Shown here: positions 1 to 9,190 of the stretch, one piece after another
Layout: each line of letters begins with the position of its first letter
How positions within the stretch are numbered: position 1 is the stretch's first letter
NCBI GenBank assembly: GCA_964462525.1
Contig: CAYWWY010000014.1
Location: forward strand, 1 to 43,565
Length of the DNA stretch: 43,565 nt
From: CAYWWY01 sp964462525
GTDB taxonomy: Bacteria; Thermotogota; Thermotogae; MWEM01
Direction: 5' to 3'
Program-made: the position numbers and the translations under genes
Notes under the pieces: model-generated
The model's input: only the letters and a program-made list of their open reading frames with translations
Databases searched by the model: none
Told to the model about the DNA's origin: nothing

Positions 1-278
1 TTTTATTAACTAAGGAACCTGTTTCAAATGTCTCTCCATTATACAGCAATCTTAGAATCTTTACAAGATCCTCAGATGGGGCGAATCCATTTAGCATTTT
101 TTTCTGAAACCCCTACACTCTTTCTTTTTAAACTCACTATGGAAAATCATTAGTGTGAGTAAGTATTTGGATAACCCCTAAGGAACAGTCTAACGATATG
201 GAAACTGCGATAAACACATGGAAAAGCGGCAATTGGAAAAGGCAAAGCCTGACAATATTAAAAGAGAGGAGGCAGATC
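1..278. other. Upstream non-coding region before cas3
   Basis: No convincing gene is visible here. A 41-codon reading frame at 28-153 has a weak AAGGAA site ten bases upstream, resembles nothing I know, and ends inside the AGTGTGAG motif, so I do not call it. The long minus-strand frame over 137-802 is an antisense shadow of cas3. The one notable element is the AGTGTGAG motif at 148-170. Confidence 0.5.
148..170 (+). promoter_or_regulatory. AGTGTGAG motif upstream of cas3
   Basis: A 23-base stretch beginning CATTAGTGTGAG and ending TATTTGG matches 19 of 23 positions with 23406-23428. Its core recurs at 11834 and 11893 in front of cas8b. Just upstream, ACTCACTA at 132-139 forms an imperfect inverted repeat with it. 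I infer an operator or promoter element shared by the type I-B genes; no matching regulator is identified in the window. Confidence 0.4.
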
Positions 279-350
279 ATGGTCAATTCCAGCAAAGTCA
301 GGATGGAAACATATGCAGTTAAATACGAACATCTCTTACTGACGCTATGA
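279..350 (+). CDS. 23-residue leader ORF coupled to cas3
   Basis: This short frame starts with ATG nine bases after a GAGAGGAGG ribosome binding site and stops at TGA 348-350, overlapping the cas3 ATG (347-349) as ATGA. Cas3 has no good ribosome binding site of its own, so translation of this peptide may deliver ribosomes to cas3. The peptide resembles nothing I recognise. It could be a true leader peptide or the stub of a lost gene. Confidence 0.45.
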   Translation: MVNSSKVRMETYAVKYEHLLLTL

Positions 351-2461
351 ATATCGATACCTTGAGCGGATGGAGTCATCCAGGAAAAAAACTGAAAGAC
401 CATCTGAAAGGCGTGCAACAGATAGCTCAAAATATCATGGTTTTCCATGGGTTGAATCTCGATCTCGATGCCATCCTTCTCACCCATGATATTGCAAAGG
501 AACACCCGAGATTCCAAAAACAGCTCATTCAAGAGAGAAAAGGCTTTTCCCATGCAGCCCCCTCTTCTTTTTTCACTCTGCATCAAACGAAAGACTGGAT
601 CGCTGCGGAAATCGTTCGCAACCACCATGGCTCCTTTTCGAACATTTCTCAAGTTGCAGCATATTGGAGCGATCAAGAGCAGGAAGACGTCCACCGATCC
701 ATGGACGAGATCCTTCACGGGTATCGGTTTTCTCAGGAAGAGTGGGAGCGGTTTCAAGATCAGTGGATCTTCATGGAACCAGACGCCAATCAATGGCACC
801 AAGCGCGCTTACAAGCTTCAATCCTGATCACAGCTGATCGGATGGATGCAATGAATCTTACCACCGTTCACTACCGTTTTCCCGAAAAGAAAAGGAATCG
901 CGAAGAATACCTCAAAGACCGTTCCGAGCAACCCTTGAATGAGTGGAGAAATACGGTTGGCGCGGAGGTGTTGGACAAAGCATCTGTGATGAAGCCCGGA
1001 GAAATCTACACACTCAGTCTCCCTACCGGTGCAGGAAAGACTCTTTTGGGAATAGAGTTGGCTCAAAGGCTTCACCCCAAGACCATCCTTTATGTACTCC
1101 CGTTCATCTCCATCATCGAACAGACTGCGGCTATCGCTGAAGAACTCTTTGATTGTGTTCAGCAAGATCACCACCTTATCGCCTGGCCCCAAATAGAAAA
1201 TCCCCTAACCTCTTTTGTGTCTGCTTTCCGATATTGGATTGATCCAGTCGTTATTACTACCTTGGCTCATTTATGGGATGTCTTCTATAGTCCGCGTATG
1301 AATGATATGATGAACTACCATCGGTTCCAAGACGCTTTGGTCATTTTGGACGAAGCCCAAAGCATCCCCGTCTCCTACTGGAAAGGGTTGGGACAAACCC
1401 TTCAATGGCTATCTAAAAAGATGAATACCACCTTTATTTTGATGACAGCTACACAGCCGTTTTTGGGGACACCAAGCGGAAAAGAGAGCGAACTCTCCGG
1501 CATCCCTGCCTTTCCAAGAAAAAGGCACCAGTACCATCTTCTGAGCAAAATGCCACTCCAAGAGCTTCCCACAATCCTCCCCACCAAAGGTTCCGGCCTG
1601 ATTATCCAAAACAACCGAAAAGCTGCCCTGGTCAGTTTTCGAGTAACTCAAGAAGCAAGCAATCTCCCCCTGCTCTTTCTGTCGAGATGGGTGATCCCCA
1701 AAGAGCGGGGACGGATCGTCCAAAAGGCGCGACAGCTTTTAAATCAGGGAGAAGAGTTTCTCATGGTCTCCACCCAGGTCGTAGAAGCGGGCGTTGATTT
1801 GGATTTCCATTGGGTGATCCGAGACCTGGCCCCTTTGGACAGCTTGGTACAGGCTGCGGGAAGATGCAATAGAAACCTCAACCAAGAGGTCGGAGAAATC
1901 TGGATTCCCGAATTCATCGACGACCAGGGAAAAAGGCTCTCCACACATGTCTATGACGCCATAAGGATGAGTGCCACCTGCTCAGTACTTCGCGAGGCAT
2001 TCGACGACCGCGATGTTCCTTCGATGATCCAGGAATACTACCGGATCCTGGAAACATCCATCCATCAAAAAGGCCCATGGTACGACCTGATCAAAGGCAA
2101 CTGGGGCGAGCGGTACGATCTGATCGAAAAAGACTATCCCCAGATGCTTGTCCTTGTAGACTTTGATGGGTCGATCCGCGCCCGGTATATGGAATGGGCC
2201 GAAATGCCTCGATCTTTGAATCTGCTGGAAGCCCGCAGGCAGATTTGGAAAGACCTTCAACAATCAGCCATCGAAGCGCCAATCGAAATGGTCCAACAAT
2301 GGATGGCCGAATCGGGAAGCTTCATGATCGACGACGACCTTCCTCAAATCGAAATGCTACAGGGCAACATCGGAATTGTTAACCCAACGGGGATCGGGGA
2401 AATCTACATAGAAGACAGTGGGTTCCAACCGCCTCTGATCCAGGAGCTCACGGAATACTGA
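347..2461 (+). CDS. cas3: Cas3 HD nuclease-helicase (type I)
   Basis: Cas3 is recruited by Cascade to R-looped target DNA, unwinds it 3'-5' and degrades it. An N-terminal HD nuclease domain shows H47-D48 (LTHDIAKEH). The superfamily 2 helicase follows, with Walker A LPTGAGKT near residue 228, a DEAQ box at 335-338 in place of DEAH, and motif VI QAAGRCNRN. At 704 residues it is a normal-length fused HD-helicase. It lies about 9.5 kb upstream of the cas8b-cas5 operon it should serve, with the III-D operon between them. The start at 347 overlaps the stop of the 279-350 leader ORF. The shared AGTGTGAG motif upstream of this gene and of cas8b suggests joint control. Confidence 0.95.
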   Translation: MNIDTLSGWSHPGKKLKDHLKGVQQIAQNIMVFHGLNLDLDAILLTHDIAKEHPRFQKQLIQERKGFSHAAPSSFFTLHQTKDWIAAEIVRNHHGSFSNISQVAAYWSDQEQEDVHRSMDEILHGYRFSQEEWERFQDQWIFMEPDANQWHQARLQASILITADRMDAMNLTTVHYRFPEKKRNREEYLKDRSEQPLNEWRNTVGAEVLDKASVMKPGEIYTLSLPTGAGKTLLGIELAQRLHPKTILYVLPFISIIEQTAAIAEELFDCVQQDHHLIAWPQIENPLTSFVSAFRYWIDPVVITTLAHLWDVFYSPRMNDMMNYHRFQDALVILDEAQSIPVSYWKGLGQTLQWLSKKMNTTFILMTATQPFLGTPSGKESELSGIPAFPRKRHQYHLLSKMPLQELPTILPTKGSGLIIQNNRKAALVSFRVTQEASNLPLLFLSRWVIPKERGRIVQKARQLLNQGEEFLMVSTQVVEAGVDLDFHWVIRDLAPLDSLVQAAGRCNRNLNQEVGEIWIPEFIDDQGKRLSTHVYDAIRMSATCSVLREAFDDRDVPSMIQEYYRILETSIHQKGPWYDLIKGNWGERYDLIEKDYPQMLVLVDFDGSIRARYMEWAEMPRSLNLLEARRQIWKDLQQSAIEAPIEMVQQWMAESGSFMIDDDLPQIEMLQGNIGIVNPTGIGEIYIEDSGFQPPLIQELTEY

Positions 2462-2543
2462 ACGTTACGGAGACGCAGAGGATAAGGGTTTTTGGGAGCA
2501 TCACGGTCTGAATGGTATGATAATGAAACACATATGAATAAAT

Positions 2544-2553
2544 GTGGTATAAT
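2544..2553 (+). promoter_or_regulatory. Extended -10 promoter of the III-D operon
   Basis: TGTGGTATAAT contains a consensus TATAAT at 2548-2553 with the extended -10 TG. The same 11 bases recur at 25882-25892 and 43519-43529. No good -35 box lies 17 bases upstream, so the extended -10 probably carries recognition. It sits about 100 bases before the CARF nuclease gene. Confidence 0.6.
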
Positions 2554-2652
2554 GTTACTTAAAGTAAGGGATTGTCTTCCGAAAATAAGTATTAGGTAAC
2601 ATGATTTTTATCATTACGTCCTTACGGCATACACAAAAAGGAGGGGAATCGA

Positions 2653-3966
2653 ATGCACTTAGTCTTGTTGGTTGGAAAGAATCCTTTGCAAGCATACATT
2701 ACAGCTCGATTCTATGCTGAGAAGAATAATGATGGTCCTGGGTTGAAAGGAACCTGGTTGGTGCATTCAACCAATGAATCCGGAGGGTACTCTGGGACTC
2801 TGCAATACGCAAAAGCTTTAGAAAAAATGCTGAGCCGGCCAAATCAAGGGAATTTTGGCCGTATAAGGCTTGTTCCTCTACTCGATATTGAGAATGGAGC
2901 CGAGATTGAACGTGAAATCTGGTGTAAACTCCAAAGGGAGATCTCCGAAGAGGTGGTTCATCTTGATTATACAGGTGGAACGAAAGCAATGGGAGTCCAC
3001 ATTTTCCGAGCGTTAGAACAGATGACAACCGATCAGGGAAAATTTGAATACTCATACCTAAGCGCCAGAGATTTTAAAATCCATTCATTTAGCCGTTCCA
3101 ATCAGCCCAAACCACTAAGCAACGATTTACGGGAAATAATCAAACTTTCCCGAGATGAAATCCTGGAACTTCACTTATATATGAGTGAAGACCCAAAAGA
3201 GCAAGGGGAAAATGGTTTTTCTGATGCTTTGGTACAGTTAGAAAGGGCCATCGAAAAAGGAGAGATCAGCATTTTCCTGAAATGGTGTAAAGAATTCCTA
3301 CGCGGGTTGTATCCTACCGAAAAATGCCGAGAAAAAGTAAAAACTTTTGTGGATTCGCTTACTGATGAACTCAAAGGTTCTTTTCAAAAAAGCTTGAGGG
3401 AGTTTCCACTTGTGATGGATGTCCTTAGCAAATTGCCTAAAGAATACTCAATTTTGAATGAAAAAGGAGAATTATGGATTCCGCAGGAAGGCGAAGTAAG
3501 TAATACAGAATTTAAAAAACGAGTGAAAGAATCCTGGAGTTTTTTGGATGGGAAGTGGCTTGAGCGTTATATCAATCTTCTCTTGAAGAAACTTCTACCG
3601 AAAGAGATTGGCATTTATAAAGATTTTAAAGGAAGAAAAAGTACCCATGAGGAAGCAAAAGACTTCGAGATGGATGGACTAATAATACGAGGATACCAGG
3701 TTTTTGGGATATCAATAACCACTTCAAGAGAGTCAGGCATTTGTAAGAACAAGGGATTTGAAATCCTTCACCGATCAGCCGAAATTGGTGGTGATGAATC
3801 AAAAGGGATCCTCATTACCGGACTCAATGAAGAGAACATTAGAAAAACCCAAGAAGATCTGAACACAATCACCAATCAGAAAAAAGGGAAAATACTGGTT
3901 CTCGGTTTGGAAGATTGGAAGCAAGAAATTCTGAGTAGCAAAATTAAGGACTTTATCTTTCAGTAA
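2653..3966 (+). CDS. CARF-domain nuclease, Can2/Card1-like (DUF1887-type)
   Basis: Probably a cyclic-oligoadenylate-activated nuclease of the type III arm. The N-terminal half is a CARF domain with the ligand motif DYTGGTK at 105-111. The C-terminal third looks like a PD-(D/E)xK fold: E339-x-D341 in FEMDGLIIRG, then GISITTS where ExK is usually found, then K and the run FEILHRSAEIGGDES. That last pattern resembles the 'FE..RA..GGDEA' stretch of DUF1887-type CRISPR nucleases. The 437-residue length fits. The gene has a strong AAGGAGGGG site at 2639 and is the first of the III-D operon, 14 bases before cas10. The SITT variant may be a family feature or a changed active site. Confidence 0.75.
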   Translation: MHLVLLVGKNPLQAYITARFYAEKNNDGPGLKGTWLVHSTNESGGYSGTLQYAKALEKMLSRPNQGNFGRIRLVPLLDIENGAEIEREIWCKLQREISEEVVHLDYTGGTKAMGVHIFRALEQMTTDQGKFEYSYLSARDFKIHSFSRSNQPKPLSNDLREIIKLSRDEILELHLYMSEDPKEQGENGFSDALVQLERAIEKGEISIFLKWCKEFLRGLYPTEKCREKVKTFVDSLTDELKGSFQKSLREFPLVMDVLSKLPKEYSILNEKGELWIPQEGEVSNTEFKKRVKESWSFLDGKWLERYINLLLKKLLPKEIGIYKDFKGRKSTHEEAKDFEMDGLIIRGYQVFGISITTSRESGICKNKGFEILHRSAEIGGDESKGILITGLNEENIRKTQEDLNTITNQKKGKILVLGLEDWKQEILSSKIKDFIFQ

Positions 3967-3980
3967 GAGGAGGTAAGAAC

Positions 3981-5615
3981 GTGGAAATTACAGGTCTTTT
4001 GATTGACACAGTTTCCATTCAAAAGTACATCTTTTCCAGCAACCGATTGAAAGAAAACATTGGTGGATCGTACCTAGTTGAGCAAGTCTTCGAACGATAT
4101 CTGAAACAAGCGCTCCAAGAGATTTTCCCTCAACTCGACATAGCGCTTGTGGAAGAATGGAAGAAGACGCCTGACACCATTTCCATCATAAGCAACCCCG
4201 AATGCATGGTAGAACCAGCCTATATCGGGGGAGGAAATGCGCTGATCCTTTTTCGAGAGAAGTCCAAAGCAAAAGAATTCGTGAAAGTGTGGAGCCGAAT
4301 CCTGTTGCAAGTAGCACCAGGTCTAAACTCTGCGGTAGCCATTGATAACTTCGATCCTGATCCTGATCGTAACCGTAAAGGCTTTCCTAATATCATCGAT
4401 CGGATCTTTCAAAAGCTTCATTGGAACAAGAACCGGTTTTTTCCCATCACTGAAACACCGAAGTTCGGTGTCACGAAAGATTGCCCCTTTTCCAACCTTT
4501 CAGCGGAGATTTGCTATCCAGACTCGGACAGTCAAACCATCTGGATTTCCAGTTCATCGTACGCACGAATGCGTACTGCAGATGAAGCGGAAAGCGCGCT
4601 TAACCGAGAGTGGTTGCAGCACAAAGAAGGATCGCGCTGGAGGTTTACCAACGAAATCGACCAGTTGGGACAAAAGGAGAATCAAACGGATGAGGAAGCT
4701 TCAGGATACATTGCTGTGGTGCATATCGACGGGAACAACATGGGACAGCAGTTTGCAAAATGTCCAACCATACCCAAATATCGAGAGCTCTCCCGATTCA
4801 TTTCGGAAAGGACGCGACATACTTTCTGGAAAATGACGGAAAGCTTGGAATCCATTTCTCTAAAGGACTTTGAGGAAGAGCAGATCTTCGTTACCAAAAA
4901 GAAGGATCACACGATTTTCCCCATGCGACCGATCGTGATCGGTGGGGATGACATCACCTTTATTTGCCATGCGAAGTTGGCCTTTTTCCTGACAAAGACC
5001 TTCCTGGACCGCTGGGCGAATGGGGATTCAGAGCAGAACCTTTCCGCCTGCGCAGGAATTGCCATTGTCAAAACCAAATATCCCTTTTACCAAGCATACC
5101 AGTTTGCAGAAGATCTTTGTTCTGAAGCAAAAACCTGTTCGCGTAAGGTTGAAGGTTCCTCATGGATCAGTTTCTATATTCACCAATCCGGTATCACAGG
5201 GAATCTGGCAACCATGAGATCCCTCCACACCCCATTTGGAAAAGAATCGGCTACGTATTTCGGCCCTTACCTCTATCATAGCCATGAAAAGCAACATTCT
5301 CTAAAAGATCAAAACCTAACCATACTGGAAGAAGGCATCCAAAAATTCACCCTATGGCCCCGAACCAAACTCATGGGTTTGCGTTCTGCTCTGATCCAGG
5401 GAAAATTTGCTTTTCAAGACTTTGTAGAAAGAGAAAAAATCCATAAGAATTTAATCCCGGATTATTGTTATACTACCACAGGGTATAAGCAAGATGGATG
5501 GTGTCAAAGAGAAGCTCTTTCCGGAGAAGGGACAGAAAATGCAACTCCTTATCTGGACATGATTGATCTAATGGACGTTTATCGGTGTTTTCATCATGGA
5601 GGTGATCAAGAATGA
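3981..5615 (+). CDS. cas10: Cas10 (Cmr2-like) of the type III-D complex, no HD domain
   Basis: Large subunit that makes cyclic oligoadenylates from ATP when the complex binds target RNA. The first palm domain begins at once (DTVSIQKYIFSSNRLKENIG). The second palm carries HIDGNNMGQQF and the catalytic GGDD at 321-324. There is no N-terminal HD nuclease, so single-stranded DNase activity is not expected, and at 544 residues it is shorter than HD-bearing Cas10. It starts at a GTG (3981) seven bases after AGGAGGT. The stop overlaps the next gene, showing tight coupling. Confidence 0.9.
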   Translation: MEITGLLIDTVSIQKYIFSSNRLKENIGGSYLVEQVFERYLKQALQEIFPQLDIALVEEWKKTPDTISIISNPECMVEPAYIGGGNALILFREKSKAKEFVKVWSRILLQVAPGLNSAVAIDNFDPDPDRNRKGFPNIIDRIFQKLHWNKNRFFPITETPKFGVTKDCPFSNLSAEICYPDSDSQTIWISSSSYARMRTADEAESALNREWLQHKEGSRWRFTNEIDQLGQKENQTDEEASGYIAVVHIDGNNMGQQFAKCPTIPKYRELSRFISERTRHTFWKMTESLESISLKDFEEEQIFVTKKKDHTIFPMRPIVIGGDDITFICHAKLAFFLTKTFLDRWANGDSEQNLSACAGIAIVKTKYPFYQAYQFAEDLCSEAKTCSRKVEGSSWISFYIHQSGITGNLATMRSLHTPFGKESATYFGPYLYHSHEKQHSLKDQNLTILEEGIQKFTLWPRTKLMGLRSALIQGKFAFQDFVEREKIHKNLIPDYCYTTTGYKQDGWCQREALSGEGTENATPYLDMIDLMDVYRCFHHGGDQE

Positions 5616-6283
5616 GTGAATACTTCATCCACATTCACAACAAATCCCCGATGCTTTTGGGATCAGGGAAAGGGTTCACCAATATGGTCGACTCCGATTT
5701 AGTTTTTGATGATTACGGATTTCCCGTGTTCCCCGCAAAACGCCTGAAGGGTTTGCTTCGCGAAAGCGCTTTTCATTTGATACAGCAGTGCACAAGCGCA
5801 GGATGGAAAAGCTTCTTTCCATCTATTGAAGAGATATTCGGAGATGACACCAAAGAAGGATCTTTTCATATTTATGACGGAATCCTTGCCGACCGAGATT
5901 CTTTGATCGATCATTTGGACTATCTGAAGAAAAAATACCCCCATTTTTTCTCCTCTCAGACCATCCTGGAAACTTTCACCACCCTTCGTCATCAAACAGC
6001 TTTAGAAGACGGGGTGGCTTTAAAACATTCCCTTCGTACCTCTCGGGTGCTGAAAAAAGGGCACAGATTCGCTGCCCCTATCGTCTTTGAGAAAAAACGA
6101 GATGATAAAGCGATCCCATTATTGGCATTAGCTGCAAAAAACCTTCGATATGTTGGATTGAACCGCAACCGGGGTTTTGGTCAAGTTCAATGCTTTCTGG
6201 AAGAAAAGGGCCAAAAGTCTGTCGATCTCTCTCAAGAAGCGATCAAAAGAATCCAAGGAGGGATGGAACATGCATCGTATTGA
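5612..6283 (+). CDS. cas7: Cas7-like RAMP subunit (type III-D, Csm3/Cmr4 group)
   Basis: A backbone subunit that likely binds crRNA and may cut target RNA. It shows RAMP features: LGSGKG early, a conserved acidic loop (DSDLVFDDYGFPVF), PAKRLKGLLRE as the 'PgSslkG' equivalent, and a glycine-rich loop NRGFGQV near residue 190. The length of 223 residues suits a single RRM-type domain. Its ATG overlaps the cas10 stop and its 3' end overlaps csx10 by 14 bases. Subtype assignment comes from the neighbours, mainly csx19 and the large Cas7. Confidence 0.82.
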   Translation: MSEYFIHIHNKSPMLLGSGKGFTNMVDSDLVFDDYGFPVFPAKRLKGLLRESAFHLIQQCTSAGWKSFFPSIEEIFGDDTKEGSFHIYDGILADRDSLIDHLDYLKKKYPHFFSSQTILETFTTLRHQTALEDGVALKHSLRTSRVLKKGHRFAAPIVFEKKRDDKAIPLLALAAKNLRYVGLNRNRGFGQVQCFLEEKGQKSVDLSQEAIKRIQGGMEHASY

Positions 6284-7802
6284 AGTCACCTATCAAATCG
6301 TTTCTCCAGTGATCCTTGTTACACAGACGCCGGATCAGAATACAATCGCCACCTTGGACTATTTCCCCGGATCGGCTATCCTTGGAGGATTTGCGCGTTT
6401 GTATAGCAAGAAACAAACAACCACAGGAAATTTAGAAACAGATGACCGCTTTAGAACTTGGTTTCTAAACGAGGATTTTCGATTCTCAGATGCTCATTTC
6501 CTAATCACTCACGGGGACCAGACCTATCCAACCCATCCTGCGCCATTATCACTCCAAATCACCAAAGATAAAGAAGTATTCTACCATCCAGAAATGTCAG
6601 AAGAAGAGAAAAAACTCAAACTAAAACCCATCCAACAATGGATTCACATCGATGAAGAAAAGAATTTTCTTCTTGATTCCCCAAAGAAGCAATCGGTTTT
6701 TCATCATCAAAGATCCGACTATCGAATTGGACATGGGGAAGAAAACAGCATCTTTCACTATCAGGCGCTATCGCAAGATCAAAGATTCTTAGGGTACATC
6801 TATGGGACGGAGGAATCACTTAGGGATTTTGTTGATATGATGGACGGTTCTGGACACCTTTTGTTGGGTCGATCGAAAGGGGTCCAGTATGGTCGCGTCT
6901 CTTTTCACTTTGGATCCGTAGAAAGCAATCTTCCCTTGGTGGAAGACATTGATGATCTTGACCCAGAAAGGATTGATCTCCGGTTTACCAGCCCGGTGCT
7001 GCTTCGCAATGAACACGGTTGTTTCGCGCCCGACCTTCCTCTTTTGGAAAAAGCCTTGGGCGAAGGCGTCAAAATTTGTAAAGCATATTCACGAACGAGA
7101 AGAATTGAAAGCTTTGTCAGCGTATGGCACATGAAACGACCTGTAGCTCTGGCGATGGAAAAAGGTTCCGCTTTTCGGATCAAGACTCCCTTCCAGAAAA
7201 GAGAAGAACTGGAAGAATGGCTTCAAAAGCTTCAAAGGGGTATCGGAGAACGAAGAAATGAAGGATTCGGGCAGGTAGACCTCCTGGTAGGTTGGGATCA
7301 ATCGAAAATGGTCAAAAAAAGGATCGCAGACCAAGAACTCCGAAAACCCAGTTCTCCCTTGACAGAAAAGGGAAAGCAAATCCTCCAAGCAATCATCGAA
7401 GAACAGCTGAAACAATGGATATCCCTGAAAGCGGTGACAGACTCCGAGGTTAATGAGGATTCCATTCCTACCCCCCATCTTTTGAGCCGGTTGATGAACA
7501 TGATCGAACAAGCACAAACGATAGATTCCCTTGGTAAAATGGTCAAGAGCCTCAAAAAGAAAGCCACTGACTCTTTGGAGAAATGCACTATCCAAGACAA
7601 GAGTATGCTCCATATTTTAATAAATCCACCTCCGGAGAAACAAGACTTACACAACCCCAGACTAGCCGATCTCTTGAAAGATTATCCTGAACTGGCAATG
7701 TCTAAAATTGAAGAGAAATGGCAGTTTTTGTACCTAAAAGAGCTCATCCGGTTTTTGCGTATACGGAAAAAGCAAAGCATACAAGGAGGTGATAATAAAT
7801 GA
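6270..7802 (+). CDS. csx10: Csx10 (Cas5-like subunit of type III-D)
   Basis: Csx10 is the III-D protein that probably binds the 5' handle of crRNA, replacing Cas5/Cmr3/Csm4. The open frame extends upstream to 6177, but the ATG at 6270 follows AAGGAGGGA by six bases and begins with a typical RAMP beta strand, giving 510 residues. Visible features are LDYFPGSAILGGFA near residue 27, a first glycine-rich region (GRSKGVQYGRV) and a second (GERRNEGFGQVDL), implying two RRM-like domains. The C-terminal 150 residues are helical and unassigned. It overlaps the previous gene by 14 bases and the next by four. Confidence 0.85.
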   Translation: MHRIEVTYQIVSPVILVTQTPDQNTIATLDYFPGSAILGGFARLYSKKQTTTGNLETDDRFRTWFLNEDFRFSDAHFLITHGDQTYPTHPAPLSLQITKDKEVFYHPEMSEEEKKLKLKPIQQWIHIDEEKNFLLDSPKKQSVFHHQRSDYRIGHGEENSIFHYQALSQDQRFLGYIYGTEESLRDFVDMMDGSGHLLLGRSKGVQYGRVSFHFGSVESNLPLVEDIDDLDPERIDLRFTSPVLLRNEHGCFAPDLPLLEKALGEGVKICKAYSRTRRIESFVSVWHMKRPVALAMEKGSAFRIKTPFQKREELEEWLQKLQRGIGERRNEGFGQVDLLVGWDQSKMVKKRIADQELRKPSSPLTEKGKQILQAIIEEQLKQWISLKAVTDSEVNEDSIPTPHLLSRLMNMIEQAQTIDSLGKMVKSLKKKATDSLEKCTIQDKSMLHILINPPPEKQDLHNPRLADLLKDYPELAMSKIEEKWQFLYLKELIRFLRIRKKQSIQGGDNK

Positions 7803-9190
7803 CCCAAAAAACCATTCTGAAAACTTGGATAATCGAAGGAATTCTCGAAAACGAATCTCCATTGGTCATCGGGACAGGAAAAAACCAAGGAGATGTGGAC
7901 ATCATAATCATCCGTGACGAGGATGGAAAACCCTTTATCCCAGCCACCTCATTGTGTGGCGCTTTGAAAAGCTACTGGAACGGCCATCATGATGGATGGT
8001 TTTGGGGAGAATCAAAAGGAGAAAAGGGAACACAAAGCCTTCTCATCGTACAGGACGCCTACATGATGAATACCCCCCGAATCGAAGTTCGTGATGGGGT
8101 CAAGATTAACAACACAAGAGGGATTGCCGAAGCCAAAGGAAAATATGACTATGAAACCTTGGCTCCCGGGGCGAAGTTCCATTTCCATATGGAAACCAAC
8201 CTCTGGGAAGGGGAAAATGAAAAAAAGACGCGTAGCGTTCTGAATGCCATCCTGACCTCGCTTATTAACGGAGAGATTCGAGTGGGCGCGATGAGCGCAA
8301 AAGGATTTGGCCAAATCCGACTCAACAACCCAAAAGGATATGGCTTCGACTTCTCCCAGCCCAAAGACCTGATCATGTGGCTGGAAGGACCCGAGAAACA
8401 TCTACCCAATTGGACAGGGTTTTTACAAACTGACATAGAACCTATATCCAAAGCATGCGAGAATGAAATGGTTCTTGAAGCATGGTTCTCCTTGAAAACC
8501 TCAATGTTGATCAGGCAATACCAAGAAACCACCTCAGGTGAAAACGAAGGAGAACCCGATGCCATCCATATCCAAAGCAATGGCAAACCGATCCTCCCAG
8601 GAACATCGATCAAAGGAGCGCTCAGAGCAAGGGCAGAACGAATCCTCCACACCCTGGCTCAGGAGGAGTCCCGTGCGGATCGGATGCTTCATGAGCTTAT
8701 GGGCTATGTAAACGAAGAAACCAAAGAAAAAATGAAAAGTAGAATGCGAGTAGAGGAAACACTCATCACACAGAAATCGATCTTGGAGCTTATCCACTCT
8801 CGGGTGAAGATCGATCGGTTCACAGGAGGCACTATGGAAACACATCTCTTCAACTTCAGACCCCTCTGGCCGAAAGACGACGAAAAGACAGTTCAACTGA
8901 AGTGCAGCATTCAAAATCCTGCAAAATGGGAAGCTGGTTTGCTCATGCTCCTACTAAAAGACCTTTGGACAGGCGATCTACCAATAGGCGGTGAAAAAAG
9001 CATCGGGCGTGGAGTTCTACAAGGGATAAGCGCTTCATTGAACTTCGAGAACAATCGTTATTTCATTCAACAAGAGAAAGACCGCCTCGATATCAAATCG
9101 AAGAATCTTTCGCAGCCCGAGACAATTGAAGAGATGGAAGGTTGGCTGACTTGCCTGCATGAAGAAATTCAAAAAAAGGAGGCATCCTGA
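7799..9190 (+). CDS. Fused Cas7-Cas7 RAMP protein (type III-D)
   Basis: Two Csm3-like RAMP units lie in one chain. The first has FIPATSLCGALKSYW, the thumb-like segment RDGVKINNTRGIAEAKGKYD and MSAKGFGQIRL. The second, from about residue 225, has LPGTSIKGALRARAE, HSRVKIDRFTGG and GGEKSIGRGVLQG. Each unit would fill one step of the crRNA backbone. Fusion of Cas7 units is known in III-D/III-E lineages. The ATG overlaps the csx10 stop, and TGA/ATG overlap joins it to csx19. Confidence 0.85.
   Translation: MTQKTILKTWIIEGILENESPLVIGTGKNQGDVDIIIIRDEDGKPFIPATSLCGALKSYWNGHHDGWFWGESKGEKGTQSLLIVQDAYMMNTPRIEVRDGVKINNTRGIAEAKGKYDYETLAPGAKFHFHMETNLWEGENEKKTRSVLNAILTSLINGEIRVGAMSAKGFGQIRLNNPKGYGFDFSQPKDLIMWLEGPEKHLPNWTGFLQTDIEPISKACENEMVLEAWFSLKTSMLIRQYQETTSGENEGEPDAIHIQSNGKPILPGTSIKGALRARAERILHTLAQEESRADRMLHELMGYVNEETKEKMKSRMRVEETLITQKSILELIHSRVKIDRFTGGTMETHLFNFRPLWPKDDEKTVQLKCSIQNPAKWEAGLLMLLLKDLWTGDLPIGGEKSIGRGVLQGISASLNFENNRYFIQQEKDRLDIKSKNLSQPETIEEMEGWLTCLHEEIQKKEAS

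Noticed and set aside
6177..6269. A longer N-terminus for csx10
   Set aside because: The extra 31 codons overlap the preceding cas7 gene, and ATG 6270 has a strong ribosome binding site and the expected RAMP start.
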